A DNA stretch of 64,000 bases. Source: Sistotremastrum niveocremeum HHB9708. Its lineage: Eukaryota; Basidiomycota; Agaricomycetes; Sistotremastrales; Sistotremastraceae. Positions 46,915 to 58,893 of this stretch are shown in pieces (the first letter of the stretch is position 1; the number at the start of each line of letters is the position of its first letter). The translations under genes and the position numbers were made by a program. Location of the stretch: the NCBI GenBank assembly GCA_001630475.1, contig KV419413.1, positions 230,787 through 294,786 on the forward strand, given 5' to 3'. The notes under the pieces were generated by a model, which saw nothing but the letters and a program-made list of their open reading frames with translations, was not told where the DNA came from and did no database searches.

Positions 46915-48672
46915 TCAACACACCTGAATACTGCCTTTGGGACCGGATCGCTTGCTTCTCGGATCTAACGAACGTTTCTTGCTGTACTTGGGAGGTAGAA
47001 ATTGAGATTTGGGCGGGCTCAAGTATGAATGGTCGCGCTATTAAGTTCTGTTCCCGCGCAGTCTCGTAACCTATTCGGATGAGCCGTATCTGAGCGAACG
47101 AACGGGTAAAAAGACATAGATTAACATAGCACTTACTGACAGGTCCAGGCATAATGCTCCGAATGTTAGGGTTACTTAATTGATACCCTTGCGTTATAGA
47201 AAACTCGGTGCGTGGGAGGTAAGGGCTTTTGCTCCCGCCGATATCCACCAATTTTTCGTCCTCGTGTGATTTACGGATCCTGAAGAACAGAAACCCAGCG
47301 AGAGCGATGCTCAAAAGACCAATCGCCCCTATAGTACTTCCAAGTAGCAAAATCGTCTCGGCGTTCCTTCATCGAATATTGAGCGAAAGCAATCAGGGAA
47401 GCCATGCTAGGTGTACTTAGAGATTGACCTTTGATGTGAATTAATAAGTCGCCTTTATTAGTGAGTTCAAACACTTACAAAGAATTTTGGGAAGCGGCGT
47501 TCATCGTATTCATGCTGAAGGCCGTGCGTAAAATATGCATGAGTTATTCGAGAGAGCTGAGAGGCTTACATAGTCGGTCCTGGCGTCGAGTATACAACCG
47601 CACTTTCAACCGCAAATACCTGTGAGAGTTCATCCGGGTCATTGCACATTGTGAGGGTATGATTACCCTGTGGTAACCCGCTTGCAGTATAAATCAGGCC
47701 ACTGTTGGTTCTCTGCGTGTTGCTTATGTAAGAGCGAGAGACGATGCCGTCAAGACTTGTGTAAAAGGATGAGTGATTGAGTCCGACACCTCCAGAGACT
47801 TGAAGGGATTCTCCTTGAAACGGTCAGGCAATAGCCAAAAAGAATTCGGAAATCAAACCCTGTATGATAGTCAATGAGTTTGCCGAGAAATGCAGGATAC
47901 GATAGCTGACCACACCTACATTGAAAGGAATGGCAACGCATCCCAGGGGACTTTGGGTAGAGCTGTCGACTTTTAGAAAGTATCAGATGATGAGAAAATC
48001 ACATGTACATGGAAAGGGAGTTGTTCTGCCAATATTCGTTCGAAGGAAGATATTCAAACTGCGTTGGCTGCAACAATGACTGTGTCGCTGGAGACGCTTC
48101 ATCTCCGATTTCAGTTTCGTAGACTAGCTATATGAAAAGTCAAAAAGAGACCCATATATTACAGGCAGAGTCTCTTACGTAGTCTACGTCCAAGACGGCT
48201 TGACTGTTGTTGGGAGCCGCATTATTGTAGAGAATTAATTGATGAGGCGCGCAGTCCATATCGTCTTTGCCGAACAGTACTGCCTGGAAGGATTCTGAAT
48301 CTCCTGCACCGAACCCAGGATTGGAAAAGGTCGAATTGTCGAGCTTCACATTATACGGCCCCAAGGATGGCCGAAAGCCCCCGAAGATCCTGTTACCAGA
48401 TAAATCTTCCTAATTCTGTTGCTGCCTCTCCCAAACGCACCATACTCCAGTACCATTGAAATTAAATACCATACTTGGCCCATTCAGTGTTGTAGAGTGA
48501 TAGCCGAATTTGTATAGATCCTGAATGAAATTAGACTTGTGAACCTGGCATGCAGACAACGATAATCCGTCTTTACCAGGCTTGCATCTGTCTCGTTCCC
48601 TTCCGACCAGAGTAGTTGAGGGGTATATGAAAGAGCGGGACTCCAGTTTGGGACGGTCACATTTATCCGCAT
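46915..48672 (-). CDS. Single-pass membrane protein with beta-rich ectodomain (5' end uncertain)
   Basis: Nine exons could be followed: 48672-48577, 48520-48441, 48389-48179, 48127-48009, 47962-47916, 47813-47570, 47514-47479, 47366-47141 and 47037-46915 (393 codons). The ectodomain has two jelly-roll-like units (NVTVPNWSPALSYTPQLLW ... YHSTTLNGPSMVFNFNGTGV, GPYNVKLDNSTF, FGKDDMDCAPHQLILYNN; then GCVAIPFNVGESLQVSGG and HTLTMCNDPDE). One TM helix (LLLGSTIGAIGLLSIALAGF) and a basic cytosolic tail of about 85 residues ending KGSIQVC follow. This layout is common in agaric membrane proteins of unknown role. A signal peptide must precede 48672 but I could not place its exon; MVQKLYLFSVLFFGTLDSQ at 49085 is a candidate. 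The last intron could also use another donor (GTAAGT), which changes the tail. Confidence 0.68.
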
Positions 48673-51600
48673 GTGAATTCTCAATGAGGATCGGAAAAGA
48701 GCCTTCCAGAGGCAACCAAACCTCAAACGCTAGAATCAGACAAACGACAGCGGGAAACTCGAAAGCTTCAGCCGAGACACCAGGTCGTCGACGAAGAGCA
48801 AGAGAAAGAGCGAAAAAGGTCAATGGGAAACCAAGGCACCGTCTGGGATATAGTTGCGCGCGGCTCCGCGCTCTGTATGGGTGCTATGATGCGTTTGTGG
48901 AGCTGATGATGATCAAGGCTACAGATTGGTTGTGGGGAGTTGAGAAGATCCGAGCCATCAAAGTCCATCAAACCTGAGTTCTGAGCCCACGAATCCCCAG
49001 CCAGATTTATTGAGCAAGATCTAATGATCTGGGAATCCAATGTCCCGAAGAATAAAACTGAGAATAGATATAGTTTCTGTACCATAACTCAGTCAACGAG
49101 TATGTCCTCCAGCGAAGCTTGAAACATATTTCAAGCTTATCAGAAAGCGTCAAGGCCAGTCAAACGCTTTAGTCGGAGAGCTCAGGATCAGCGCTCAGCT
49201 CGAGATTTCGGCAGTTGCCGATTTCCTTGATGATGACAACGACTCGCAGCAGCAGCCAACGAATACTCCTCTTCACGATGCTGATCCATATTTTCGCCGT
49301 GACTGCGGACTTCATACACCCCCGCACCAGTCAAATTGAGACCATCGATACCTGATCTTTGTCTCATCGAGGAGGCGTCGTCAATATTCCGCGTTGATGA
49401 GATTCGTTCTACTTCGGCATGGCTGTTGCAAATTTAGGATCTGATGAATCTCCCTTGGTCGACCTCGAGGCCTCAGCAATAACTGTAATAGATTCCAGCT
49501 TCTCATCGTAACCCCTTTATAGTTGTATCGGTCGGAAGCACCCTATCGTCTCAGTTGAGCTCAAGAGTCACAGTGATCATGATGTCTCAAATGATCAAAC
49601 GCTGCGCGGCAATCTATCCCCCCTGGCGATCTTGCTCTCAATGATGCAACGCCTACAATCTATAAAGAATATCGTCGAGACTGTCAGTAAACGGTTGGAG
49701 ACACCCCCCGTTTCGAATTTGAGACGTCAACAAATTGCCTGACGCCTTTCATCAGAGTCGGGCCAGACTACGAGTGATAAGCACCTTCCGGATGATGCGC
49801 TAGATACGGAGTTTGATGAGCCCGCCTTTCTGTTTATCAGGATTAACTGCGAGGTGTGAGTTTGTTCTTGCCCTAGCTCAGTTCACAGCGGCGGCCTGTT
49901 GCTTTACGCCGTTTCTTGCACCAGCTCCTGGCGACATCGACTCGTTGGCCATCTTTGCCTTTCTGTTAATCTGACGAACCGAGTGTCTGCAACTTCAGGA
50001 GCTCCGTCAATTCCAAAGTTGCCTTCGACTCAACGGGCGCTTATTCTAGCTGGGACTGGGGATATTTCACAGTTTCAAAGCAATAAGCCTATGGATCCTC
50101 TAACTTTCTCTCCCAGTCTCGGAGCCATGAGCATCTGAGGTCGTGGTCCGCAAACTGGATTTCTCATGGTATATTTAATACCTTGTGCAGCAACCTGCCC
50201 GCCTTCGCACCCTGTGAACTTAGTGATTTATCGCGGTGGGTGCACGGCTCAATTAAGTTGTTCGTGCCATTACCCCGTACGGTCCCCAACAAGTCGAAAT
50301 TCTGTAGCTCTACAGATGGGCTCCGTCGCACGCTATGCATCGCACTCACGGTCAAGGGGGCGCTTCTGCTGATCCCAAGACTTCTGCGGCGGTCTTGAGA
50401 CCACCTCATCTCTTGCTAAATGCACATTTCCAACTGTGATCACTTGCTCTTCTGCAATGCTCAGTCATCTGCGAGTTTCCTCGCTCTCTCCCACTGGTGT
50501 ACGTCTGTTTCGTGAATTCTTCCAGGCATAGAGTGTGCCTCACCTTCTCTTCTCATCTGCTATATCGTATTCAGTCATGTGCTATCTGAACACACGCGCA
50601 AAGTAGTGTTCGTGTCAATTCTGTAGATTAATGTCGGACTTACTCATGGTCTATTTGTCAGATTGAGCACATAGTAATCTTCCTTACATGCACAGCTTGT
50701 ACGGGGCGTGAGCGGCTATCTCAGATTCCAATTCTCAGGGCCAAGCTTCCTTCCTAGCCAGAAGAAGAATCTGAGACGATCTCGATATTATTTTTTTCTT
50801 CCTCAGGCACAATTTGACCCTGCGAAGTCTTCATTTCCGCTCTTCATGTCAGAATTTTAGATCGTTGTCAAGCTCCTAGTCGATGCGACGGGGACCTGAA
50901 ACTCTAGGTAATGCTAAGCGAAAAGGAAAATGTCGTGCTCAAGAAATAAGGGACGTAGCCACACTGCCACGCCAATAGTGAGCGTTTGTCGGCCACATTC
51001 CATGCATGACTGACCTCTGAGCTGTGCAGGCGGCCTGAAGCAGACGCTTGATGGGCGTTCTTTGCGTCTTCCTGATTGGCGGATTTTAACCCGATTTACC
51101 GGCTTCTCGGAAGGCATCTCGGGCTCGGCCAAGGCTTCGGCCTCGACTTCGTCGTCTCGTTCATCGATGGCCATCGTTCTCAACTCTGGGACCCAATTTT
51201 CATGACAATTGCGGCTTGAGTCCAAACAAACATCTTGCTTGACTCCATTAGACGCTTTACGTCCTCACTATCTGTCGACTGCATTCAGTTTTGCATAATG
51301 GAGACTGGGTAGCAAGTGCTGCTATCACAAGCACAGGGCGCAGCCCTATTTCCTCCTTATGAGCGTTCCCCCGAGATCACCTATCATTGCTTCAAAATAT
51401 GGTCATCGCCAGCTGCTGCCTCTCAGCCAAGTGCCCCAGAATTTGACTCCCGCTCCCGCCAAGTGCTGATTCATATCACCGCCGACAGATCAAAATATTT
51501 TTGATATTATCTATCATCTTACTCACCGCTTGCTTTGCCAGCTGCGGGAGCCACTTGCTTGAAGATCCAATGATACGGGTTCCTTCTCCAGTTGCGCCTT

Positions 51601-52314
51601 ACGGAGTCGTTTCGGAGTCCCACAGAACTGCGAACCTACGCTGCTCCTTCTCCGTGCATCCATGAATTCAAGACCTTCGACAGCGTTCTCAAAGCACGAC
51701 GTTCGATATGCCACAGGTCCGACGTAGTGCGGCCCGTTTCCCATGCCACAAGAAGGTCAATCTTCAATTAAATATATCCTTTTTGTTCCGTGGGCGTCTC
51801 TTTTTGGCGAAGAGCCTCTCGCTTCGGCGTGAGTCGGTTAGCATGAACAGGGTAGTCACCCCCGCCTAGCCGCGCATCCCCGACAAGGCTTCCTTTCTTG
51901 TCTTACGGAACCCTGCAGCTGTAATGCAAACGACAATCTGGCGACCGCTTCTGTCTCAGGTGGCTTCGTACGGAACAGCGGTGGCTCTCACTCCCCTGCC
52001 ACCTCCGAGTTGGCTCGAGAGTATATATAAAGCGATCAGTCGATCGTCTCCAATCCCTTTCTTTCCCTACCCTCCACTCCGGAAGCTCGGCCCCGCCTCC
52101 CGACTCTGCCGGCATCATTGTCAAGGACAATAACCTCGCTGCCTCCTCCTGCCGTGCCTTAATTCTTTCAGGCTCATTTCGACCCTTGTTGCGCGCGCAA
52201 TCAGCAAGTCATTGACTCCGCGTTGATTTGTACGCGTATACACGTTGTCGCTTGTGCCTCGTGCCACCCTGAAACCAGTTTCATCTCGTACCGACGACGG
52301 GGGCCGTTTCCTTG
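48673..52314. other. Long gene-poor stretch
   Basis: About 3.6 kb. The first 400 bp may contain the missing 5' exon of the membrane protein. At 49190-49330 and 49840-50120 there are stretches with coding-like composition (DDDNDSQQQPTNTP; EFDEPAFLFIRINCEV) interrupted by stops in all frames, probably a decayed gene of unknown kind. A TATATATAAAG at about 52025 has no clear gene behind it. No repeat ends found. Confidence 0.5.
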
Positions 52315-52322
52315 TATATAAA
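52315..52322 (+). promoter_or_regulatory. TATA box of the serine-rich protein gene
   Basis: TATATAAA, 50-57 nt upstream of the ATG at 52372, followed by a CT-rich stretch before the start. Confidence 0.6.
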
Positions 52323-52371
52323 GCAACCCTCTGTTTCCGTGTCATCTCCCCCTCCCCATTCTTCACCCATA

Positions 52372-52934
52372 ATGTCTTATCCTGAACTCTCATTTGCTCC
52401 GACGCGTTCGTCGGTGTCTTCGCGTACATCGTCTTCGTCATCATCGTCGAATGTGAGTCATACAGTAACTCCGGGATTCTCCGAAGCACTGACGTCTTCC
52501 TAGGATTCGCGTTCCTCGAATCACCGATCTCTTTTGAGTCGCGTTCTGAAACGCCACAAGGTTTGTTCAATTGACAGTCGTTCTCCCACTCGTTTCTGAC
52601 GACTGTGTATTTTCAGAAAGAGGAAGACGACGAGCCCATTGCTTATACGACGGTTTATCTACCAGAGTTATCGAAAACTTCACCTTGGGCAGTGGTGAGT
52701 TTCTATAACACTGTTTGCACTACTCTTTCTGACGGCGATTCTAAGCCCAATCCTGCTTCTGAATCGGATTGGGATGATGCACAGGTTATCGGTCAAGAGA
52801 ACCTCGCGTGGCTCAGAGTTCCCAAGAGACCAGCCCGGGCAACTAGACATTCCACCAGCTCTTCGACCTCATCCATGTCCTCAATCACCTCATCATCTTC
52901 CCATTCTTCCCAGCCACCAACCTACGCAAAATGA
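52372..52934 (+). CDS. Serine-rich small protein, 151 aa
   Basis: Exons 52372-52452, 52504-52560 and 52617-52934. The protein begins and ends with long Ser/Thr runs (SSRTSSSSSSSN; HSTSSSTSSMSSITSSSSHS). Between them is a basic patch (LLSRVLKRHK) and an ordered-looking core (EEDDEPIAYTTVYLPELSKTSPWAVV ... IGQENLAWLRVPKRPAR). No signal peptide, membrane span or known domain. A further intron may be removed from the last exon (GTGAGT at 52695 to CTAAG at 52744 or CACAG at 52784). The whole stretch is open in frame, so retained and spliced forms would both be translated. Function unknown. Confidence 0.65.
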
Positions 52935-53918
52935 TACCGTCGCCCGCTGCGGACGAAATCCATTACCGAATTATGCACGAACATACGATTACTTGACGAA
53001 AAGCACGACTTCTTTCGTGGGGTTTTAATTTGGGCTAAAGCTTTATGGTATATGTATACTTATTATGCATCCAATGTTCCTTCTTCCTTCGCATCCATTC
53101 TCACTTGCTTTATCCTTCATCGTTCTTTTACTGCTTGCATGACTGTCACGACAATCACCCTTCAGCATTTTCATCCAAACTTTCATCCTTTATTAGCATA
53201 GTTCCTAATGTCGTACACTTATACGTAGAAAGGCATTAATAGACGACTCGTCCGCGGTTCCAGCAGTTCTTCACACCTTGTTCATCAGGCATCACTATCT
53301 TCTGAGCCTTTGCATCCGCACTGATAAAGTTTGGACGGAAGGCCCGAGCGCCGCGACGGCCAAGAATTGCCGTTCGGCTCGCTGAGTCCCTGGTCGGCCG
53401 ATCTGATTTGTTAGGGTTTTCCTGAACCCTCTAACCTTCAACCAAGTCAATACGTTATCCGACTGTTCTGGCTAGGCAATGAAAAGCTCGAAACACTCAG
53501 AGGTGTCTGAACATATCCTCCAGAATTTATGATGCCTTGATCACTACTTATCATCATCCGCATTCGCTGTCCAAGCCTGGCGCACGCATCTCTCCTGCGC
53601 ACTGCACAGGACACTTGGGGAAATTGAACCACTCGACCCCCAGCGCTCCCCCTCACTTGCCTCGTATATACGACTCGTGGTCACCCCGTTCTATATCAAG
53701 CGACGGAACCAAGCATCGTTTTCTGACACGCCAATCACAGGCTCCAATTTGCATAGCCGCCGGGAGTTATGGGCGGGGTAGCGATGAATCCGCCCTGACT
53801 CGAGGTGCAGGAATGCTCAGCGATGTGACGGAAGGCTTCGTAATGCGTCAGCGTGCACAGATCGTGAATATATCAAAACCATCAATGGGATCGCCCATCT
53901 CTCTTCTCATCCACCTTG
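52935..53918. other. Gene-free stretch
   Basis: 3' UTR of the serine-rich gene, then promoter region of the DUF6533 gene. A 154-codon frame at 53537-54001 overlaps the real first exon in another frame and is not called. Confidence 0.5.
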
Positions 53919-55318
53919 ATGCCATCCAATGTGACTTTGTTAACGGCCAGTCAGACCAATGCTTACAGCACTGGTACGTGATTAGAACGAGCGCTGAATG
54001 ATGAATCTAAATCGAATGTAGTCGCCGCTGTTGCTTGGATGATATGGGACATAGTGACGTCGTTGGATGATGAGGTGAGTTTAGTTCTCTATCTTGTAAA
54101 ATTGGATCATTGACGGATCTGGATCGCCAGATCGAGTACATCTGGAAGTGAGAAACACTATTCCGAGTAAAAGCACGTCAAATTCTAATCATGAGACAGG
54201 TCTTCTTGGTCTTTATGCAAGTTTCTCTATTTTTATTCCCGGTACATTGGATTGGCCAGCCTCATGTACGCCATATCTCTTGATAACTCTTGTCGTACGA
54301 ACTCAACCCTTCCTAGCACCATGGGCGTCCCATGGAATGGATGGCTATTGCGAGATCCTCCAACATCGCATTACTGTCATAGCATGAGTATCTACCAGGC
54401 TGCAGTTCCCATGTTCATCACACTCGGAGTTGATCTAGTACTCATTCTGCGAGGCAAGTTCTCTTCCTCACGCGATCGCTAGGTCAAACTGACAGCTTTC
54501 CAGTATATGCTCTTTACGGCTGTAGACGGAAATTTCTCTTCTCCATTCTCGGTTTCTACGCCGCCGAGTTCATCTCTCAACTCTTCGTTACTATATTCGG
54601 CGAGGTCAGAATACGAATCGACCCCGTCCTGCTCTCCTCCGATACCCAACCCTATGCATGTATACCCCGCAAAATCCCTGCAGTAATGAGTGGAAATTGG
54701 TAACTTACTATATCCCTCACATCCCTTATGATCTTGTGCTAATCTTTGTTCCGAATTTCAGGATCCCAGCAACCGTCTTCCAAACATTGTTATTTGGCCT
54801 CACTTTCTATAAGTCATTCCAGAATGCTTTCGATAAACGTTTTCCGACCCGATACGGGAAAGTCCTGTTTATTGACGGGACGTGGGCATTCGCTGTTCTG
54901 GCCAGTACGTCCTTGCTCCTTTTTATATCGGACGTGGATCCTCATCGATTCCTTTATCAGTCACGAGTATAGCGTGCAACGTTACTTGGTGTCTGTGGCA
55001 TGGTCTCGTATTTGCAGCCATGTATCCGTAAGCTGCTCTTCTATGCCCATCCTTCGAATAGGCTCTGATGGATCCATATACAGTTGGAATGTTGCTGTAT
55101 TGTCCTTTGTAGTGAGTTATTTCTTACTCTACGTAAGTCGGGCCCTAATATAAACCCAGGCCGCTCATCTCAACCTCAATCTACGTAAAGTCTACGGAAA
55201 ACCAGCTTCAATAATTGAACTCACCACACTCACTGACATGAAGTTTCATGAGCGCGAAACTCAGGAGTTGTCAGATAGTACCATCGAGCGGGCAACGTCG
55301 TCTCTATTCCGCGAGTAA
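53919..55318 (+). CDS. DUF6533 multi-pass membrane protein
   Basis: Seven-TM-like membrane protein of the large basidiomycete DUF6533 family, function unknown. Nine exons (53919-53973, 54022-54074, 54131-54147, 54200-54453, 54504-54699, 54762-54904, 54961-55027, 55084-55111, 55160-55318) give 323 aa. The N-terminal DUF6533 signature is spread over four small exons: VAAVAWMIWDIVTSLDDE, IEYIW, then SSWSLCKFLYFYSRYIG. Hydrophobic segments follow (AAVPMFITLGVDLVLIL, FLFSILGFYAAEFISQLFV, IPATVFQTLLFGLTFY, FIDGTWAFAVLA, CLWHGLVFAAMYPWNVAVL), then a hydrophilic tail. The intron at 54454 starts with GC (GAG|GCAAGT), a known minor donor class; with it the frame runs on into VYALYGCRRK, the expected motif. 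Part of exon 4 (RTNSTLPSTMGVPW) is atypical and may hide one more intron. Confidence 0.82.
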
Positions 55319-56131
55319 TTCGGAAACCACGGACACACGGAAGAGACACTGTGTTATCACTATTGGACTCATTCTATATTGTACTTGACATACTTGTATT
55401 TGTATATTTAGACTAGCTTTACGTCGCAACGACTTGTCTTTTCGAGAGTTTCCAACTCCCGCTGACGTCAGTAATAGCCTGAGTGAATTCGGGCCCGACT
55501 CGCTTCCGATGCTCCTTCTGCACTTGACAGTGAGAGCTAAGCTAACTATCGACTGTAGTTCTTCCTATCTCCAACTGCTATTTGAATAGCATCTCCGTCG
55601 TCACGAGAACGATACAAGTGCCTCCAGAATGCTTTGCCTTGCGAGCTCGTCCGGTTCTGGTCATATTCTTCTCAGAGATCTTGTTGTCGCTTGCGCTTGA
55701 CAGCTGCAGAATGGTTTCGCTCTTCTTCGGGAGCCCTCTATCCTCTCGGATTTCCCTGAAGAATGGACTTGTGATGGAGCTGAACGTGTCATGACGATTT
55801 ACAGAAGAAATAAGCGGGTTTAGCGAATGGCACTACAGAAGTTCTCAGTCTCTGATCAGTCTCTTAATATCTTGTGATCCTTGATCAGTACTCCTCCTCA
55901 GGCTTGAACGTCGTGCGATGACCTGAAAATTCTGCCGGAGTCATGATCGGCTGAACCCCTTGGTTAATCGTGACAGCGAACGACGATTGGCTTGAGGCTT
56001 TGACAATCCTATTGTCTGACATCGGCACGAGGGCAAATCTTGCACCACAATGTTTATGCTTCGGAATCCGCGTACCCTGTGACTTGTGTTCTGGTCGATA
56101 CACACCTTTGCGGCGCGGGAGAAAACCTGGC
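55319..56131. other. Gene-free stretch
   Basis: 3' flank of the DUF6533 gene and promoter region of the JAMM-motif gene. No gene seen. Confidence 0.5.
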
Positions 56132-56137
56132 TATAAA
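56132..56137 (+). promoter_or_regulatory. TATA box of the JAMM-motif gene
   Basis: TATAAA, 87 nt upstream of the ATG at 56224. Confidence 0.45.
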
Positions 56138-56223
56138 CGCCTCAGCGAGTACTCTGTCATGACATCAGGAAAAACAGCCAAGAACATAAAAGCACACCTC
56201 CGACTCGCTTTCTGTATCAGACC

Positions 56224-56960
56224 ATGGCCGACCGTCTCCCTGAACTTCCACTCCCCGCAGAGATCGCAAAGAAGCTCAAAGATCCTTTCCAGAAAGCATG
56301 GAACGACTCTTTCCTCAAGGGCCAAAAATATGCATGTGAACAAGGAGGGTTTATCTTCATCAGTACGTCATTCCATCCCCTACATCCTCTCTGATTATTG
56401 AAGTATCTTGCTTGTCTTAAGCTCGCTCGAAGCCGAAGGAGATCCGAGCTGTGCGAGCTCGTGCTGGGGAAACTTTCCTCCAAAGACCTTCAGATAAAGT
56501 TCCGAAGGATAGCAACCCAGGCATTGATCTCAGCCGTGTCATAGGCGCGGGCAACGGCAGCATCTTGCGTACGTTATACAATCTTCAATCTTCTCTCAGC
56601 ATTTTCGTTGACTCATCCGGTGACATAGTGGGCACATTCCACACCCATCCCCTCCGCGAAGACAGAGCAAGTCCCTACCCCAGCGACGCTGACACCGATA
56701 ATGCATGGAGACGACAACTTCCAGGATTCGTCATTGGCCGTGCAGGAATTATGCATTATGGATTGGAGTATAGGGAAGATGCGAGGAATCCGGGAGGATA
56801 TCCGCCTCAACCGCATGGGTCGCGAACGGTCTATAGGTCTCATAAAGTGGGGAATAGGCCGAATAATGCACCGTATCAGAAAGATGATGCGCTTTGGGAG
56901 GAAGATTTTGATGAGGAGGGTGGTCAAAGTAGTACTGCGGACTCAAATCCTGATTGTTGA
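56224..56960 (+). CDS. JAMM/JAB-fold protein, DUF4329-like
   Basis: Exons 56224-56362 and 56422-56960 encode 225 aa without signal peptide. All elements of a JAMM metal site can be read: a Glu in the ACEQGGFIF strand (about residue 39), then VGTFHTHP (about 133-140) and, after a 10-residue loop, S-x2-D in PYPSDAD. HxHP...SxxD with an upstream E-x-GG is the pattern of MPN+/JAB zinc peptidases, and the EQGG...HTH layout is closest to the mostly bacterial DUF4329 group, by memory of the family. Eukaryotic JAMM enzymes (Rpn11, Csn5, AMSH) are longer and have HxHP immediately before x7-S. The C-terminal about 50 residues (RTVYRSHKVGNRPNN) are polar and end in an acidic stretch. Peptidase activity is inferred from the motif only. 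Confidence 0.72.
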
Positions 56961-57127
56961 AGACCTGTATCAAATAATTTCGACAGAATAGCAATTGTTT
57001 GCGAAGAAGTCCTTGGTTTTTCAATCATCAGCCTTACAAGAGACACTGATCGGCGCGCGTGTGTTGACTCAGTTCAATCCAAACACCAAATATATTACCA
57101 TCGTGAGATCGTTGTACTAAAGAGTGC

Positions 57128-58047
57128 TTAGCACCCAACGATCAACAGAGCAGAACAAATTGAGCCACTTTGGCGAGCGGTAACCATCGTTCCTGTGTAA
57201 AAGATGAGAGTCAAAGCGGTCCAGAATGACGATAACTGAGGAACGGTTTGAGCATCTCTGAGATAAATAACAATTCCGATTGAACGTACCTCACTTCACA
57301 AACAAAAAATCCCTCCAAAGCAATCCGGTTAACAATACACTCCATCACATCCAGAATCTTAAATAGACAGTCCTCCTTCGGATGATTATAATGCCAGTTC
57401 ACCCCTGACAGGAATTTTTCCAATTCATCGTAATCTCGAAGATGTCGACCCCGGGGTCGTTTCATAAGATCTTTTCGGCCGTTGGGTGATGGTTGGGGAA
57501 TGTTAGGGAGATGAAGTGTGATTGCTCGCTGTTTGCTCCCGGATGAAGATGATTGTGATAGAAGGGGGAGAAGCATGTCGATTTGGGAAATGGCGGATGT
57601 ATAGAGTGCCGCAGCATCGAACACTCGGACGCTGCTCCATAGAACGTCAATTAGGAGTATGTATGGTTGAAGAGAAACGTACGTCCGATCAGGCATCATC
57701 CACTGAACACTGCCATTTAATCTCCTCAGAACCTGCACGTCAAAGGTACTCCTCTGATCAGGTGTGGGAGGTACACATGCCCCACTTCCATAAAGTAAAG
57801 ATTCTCCACTCGAGAGTGGTCCCGACGGTACCAAAGTCGATGTGCTGGGCAGATAATCTGTTGATCTATTCGGTGATCGACTTGTGATAGTCGGCGGACT
57901 GGTGTGAGTATGAGCGTTAGGATTGTATTCAAGTCGGATCCCTTCGTTCGATTGAGATAGGATGTTGCTAGTTGTGATAGATGATTCGGCTTCTGCATAC
58001 GACGGCAGAAATTCTGAATCCTGCGATGTGATTCGAAGTGTTTCCAT
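57128..58047 (-). CDS. Protein of unknown family, tandem pair member A
   Basis: Exons 58047-57683, 57631-57295 and 57235-57128 give 269 aa. The N-terminal 90 residues are Ser/Thr/Pro-rich and polar. The conserved core has the blocks IRLEYNPNA, QWMMPDRT, FDAAALYTSAISQIDMLLPL and ILDVMECIVNRIALEGFFVCE, all shared with the gene at 58894-59910. The last exon encodes a hydrophobic tail (LSSFWTALTLIFYTG) that could be a C-terminal membrane anchor; exon borders there rest on similarity to the paralog. Introns are at equivalent positions in both genes, which supports a tandem duplication. No domain known to me fits. Confidence 0.7.
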
Positions 58048-58893
58048 GTCCAAGTCGAGGGCTCAAGCTCAAAATTCGATGCAACGACGTTCTACTGAAC
58101 GTTTTCAAGTAGAGTGCTTCAAGTCTCTGAGCGAGGATGGATAGGAGAACAGTGAAGAGATAGCGATTAGATCATGTTGAAAATGCACATTAGAATCATG
58201 ACGCACACTGCACCAGCACTGGCAGAAGGCTCTGCTATAGCAACAAGGGGCGGCGGCAACACAGCCTCCGAGTCCGGGCCGTCCCGCAGGCCGGCGTCGG
58301 CATCGGCATCGGTCTAAATTGCACTCGATCGCTCGATCATAAAATGCAAAAACCTACCATGAAAAGGAGAAAATAAAATTTTGAAGCGTGCAGCAAAAGG
58401 ATGACCAGCGCGCCTGGTCAGAGCCTTTATGAGAAAGTAACGACAAGCCGCGGAAAGCAGGCAGTTCAAGGACATGGAATGGATACCATAGACGCAAGCG
58501 ATAACACAACACAGCGCACACACACGCTGGGGCCCTGTGGCCGAAGAGCACTGTATGGAACTGGATTGACCAGAACTGAGAATTCGATTGTGAAAGAGCT
58601 CGGGTGGTCGATAGTTCATAGGAGGGGCGGACATAACGATGACATTTCCGTATTTGCACTTGTTGTCCAAAGGCTCCTATCTCAATTCGGTCACGCATTT
58701 CAAAAGATACGTCGCAGTCGGCTTGCGTTTCGAATGGTAAATTACTATAATAAGTTGAAGATAAACGAATCTATACACCTAGATTGATATATCACGACCC
58801 TGTCGATCAAGAACAAGGGTTGCCAGCAAGTCTATTGCTATCGCAGGCGATTCGTAGCACGTCCGATGGGAAACAAGTAGGCTGAGACTAGTA
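58048..58893. other. Gene-free stretch
   Basis: Spacer between the two paralogs. Open frames of about 115-130 codons occur on both strands but show no splice or domain support. GTCGGCATCGGCATCGGTC near 58297 is a short tandem repeat. Confidence 0.5.

Noticed and set aside
53537-54001. 154-codon plus-strand frame
   Set aside because: Overlaps the true first exon of the DUF6533 gene in another frame and shows no domain.
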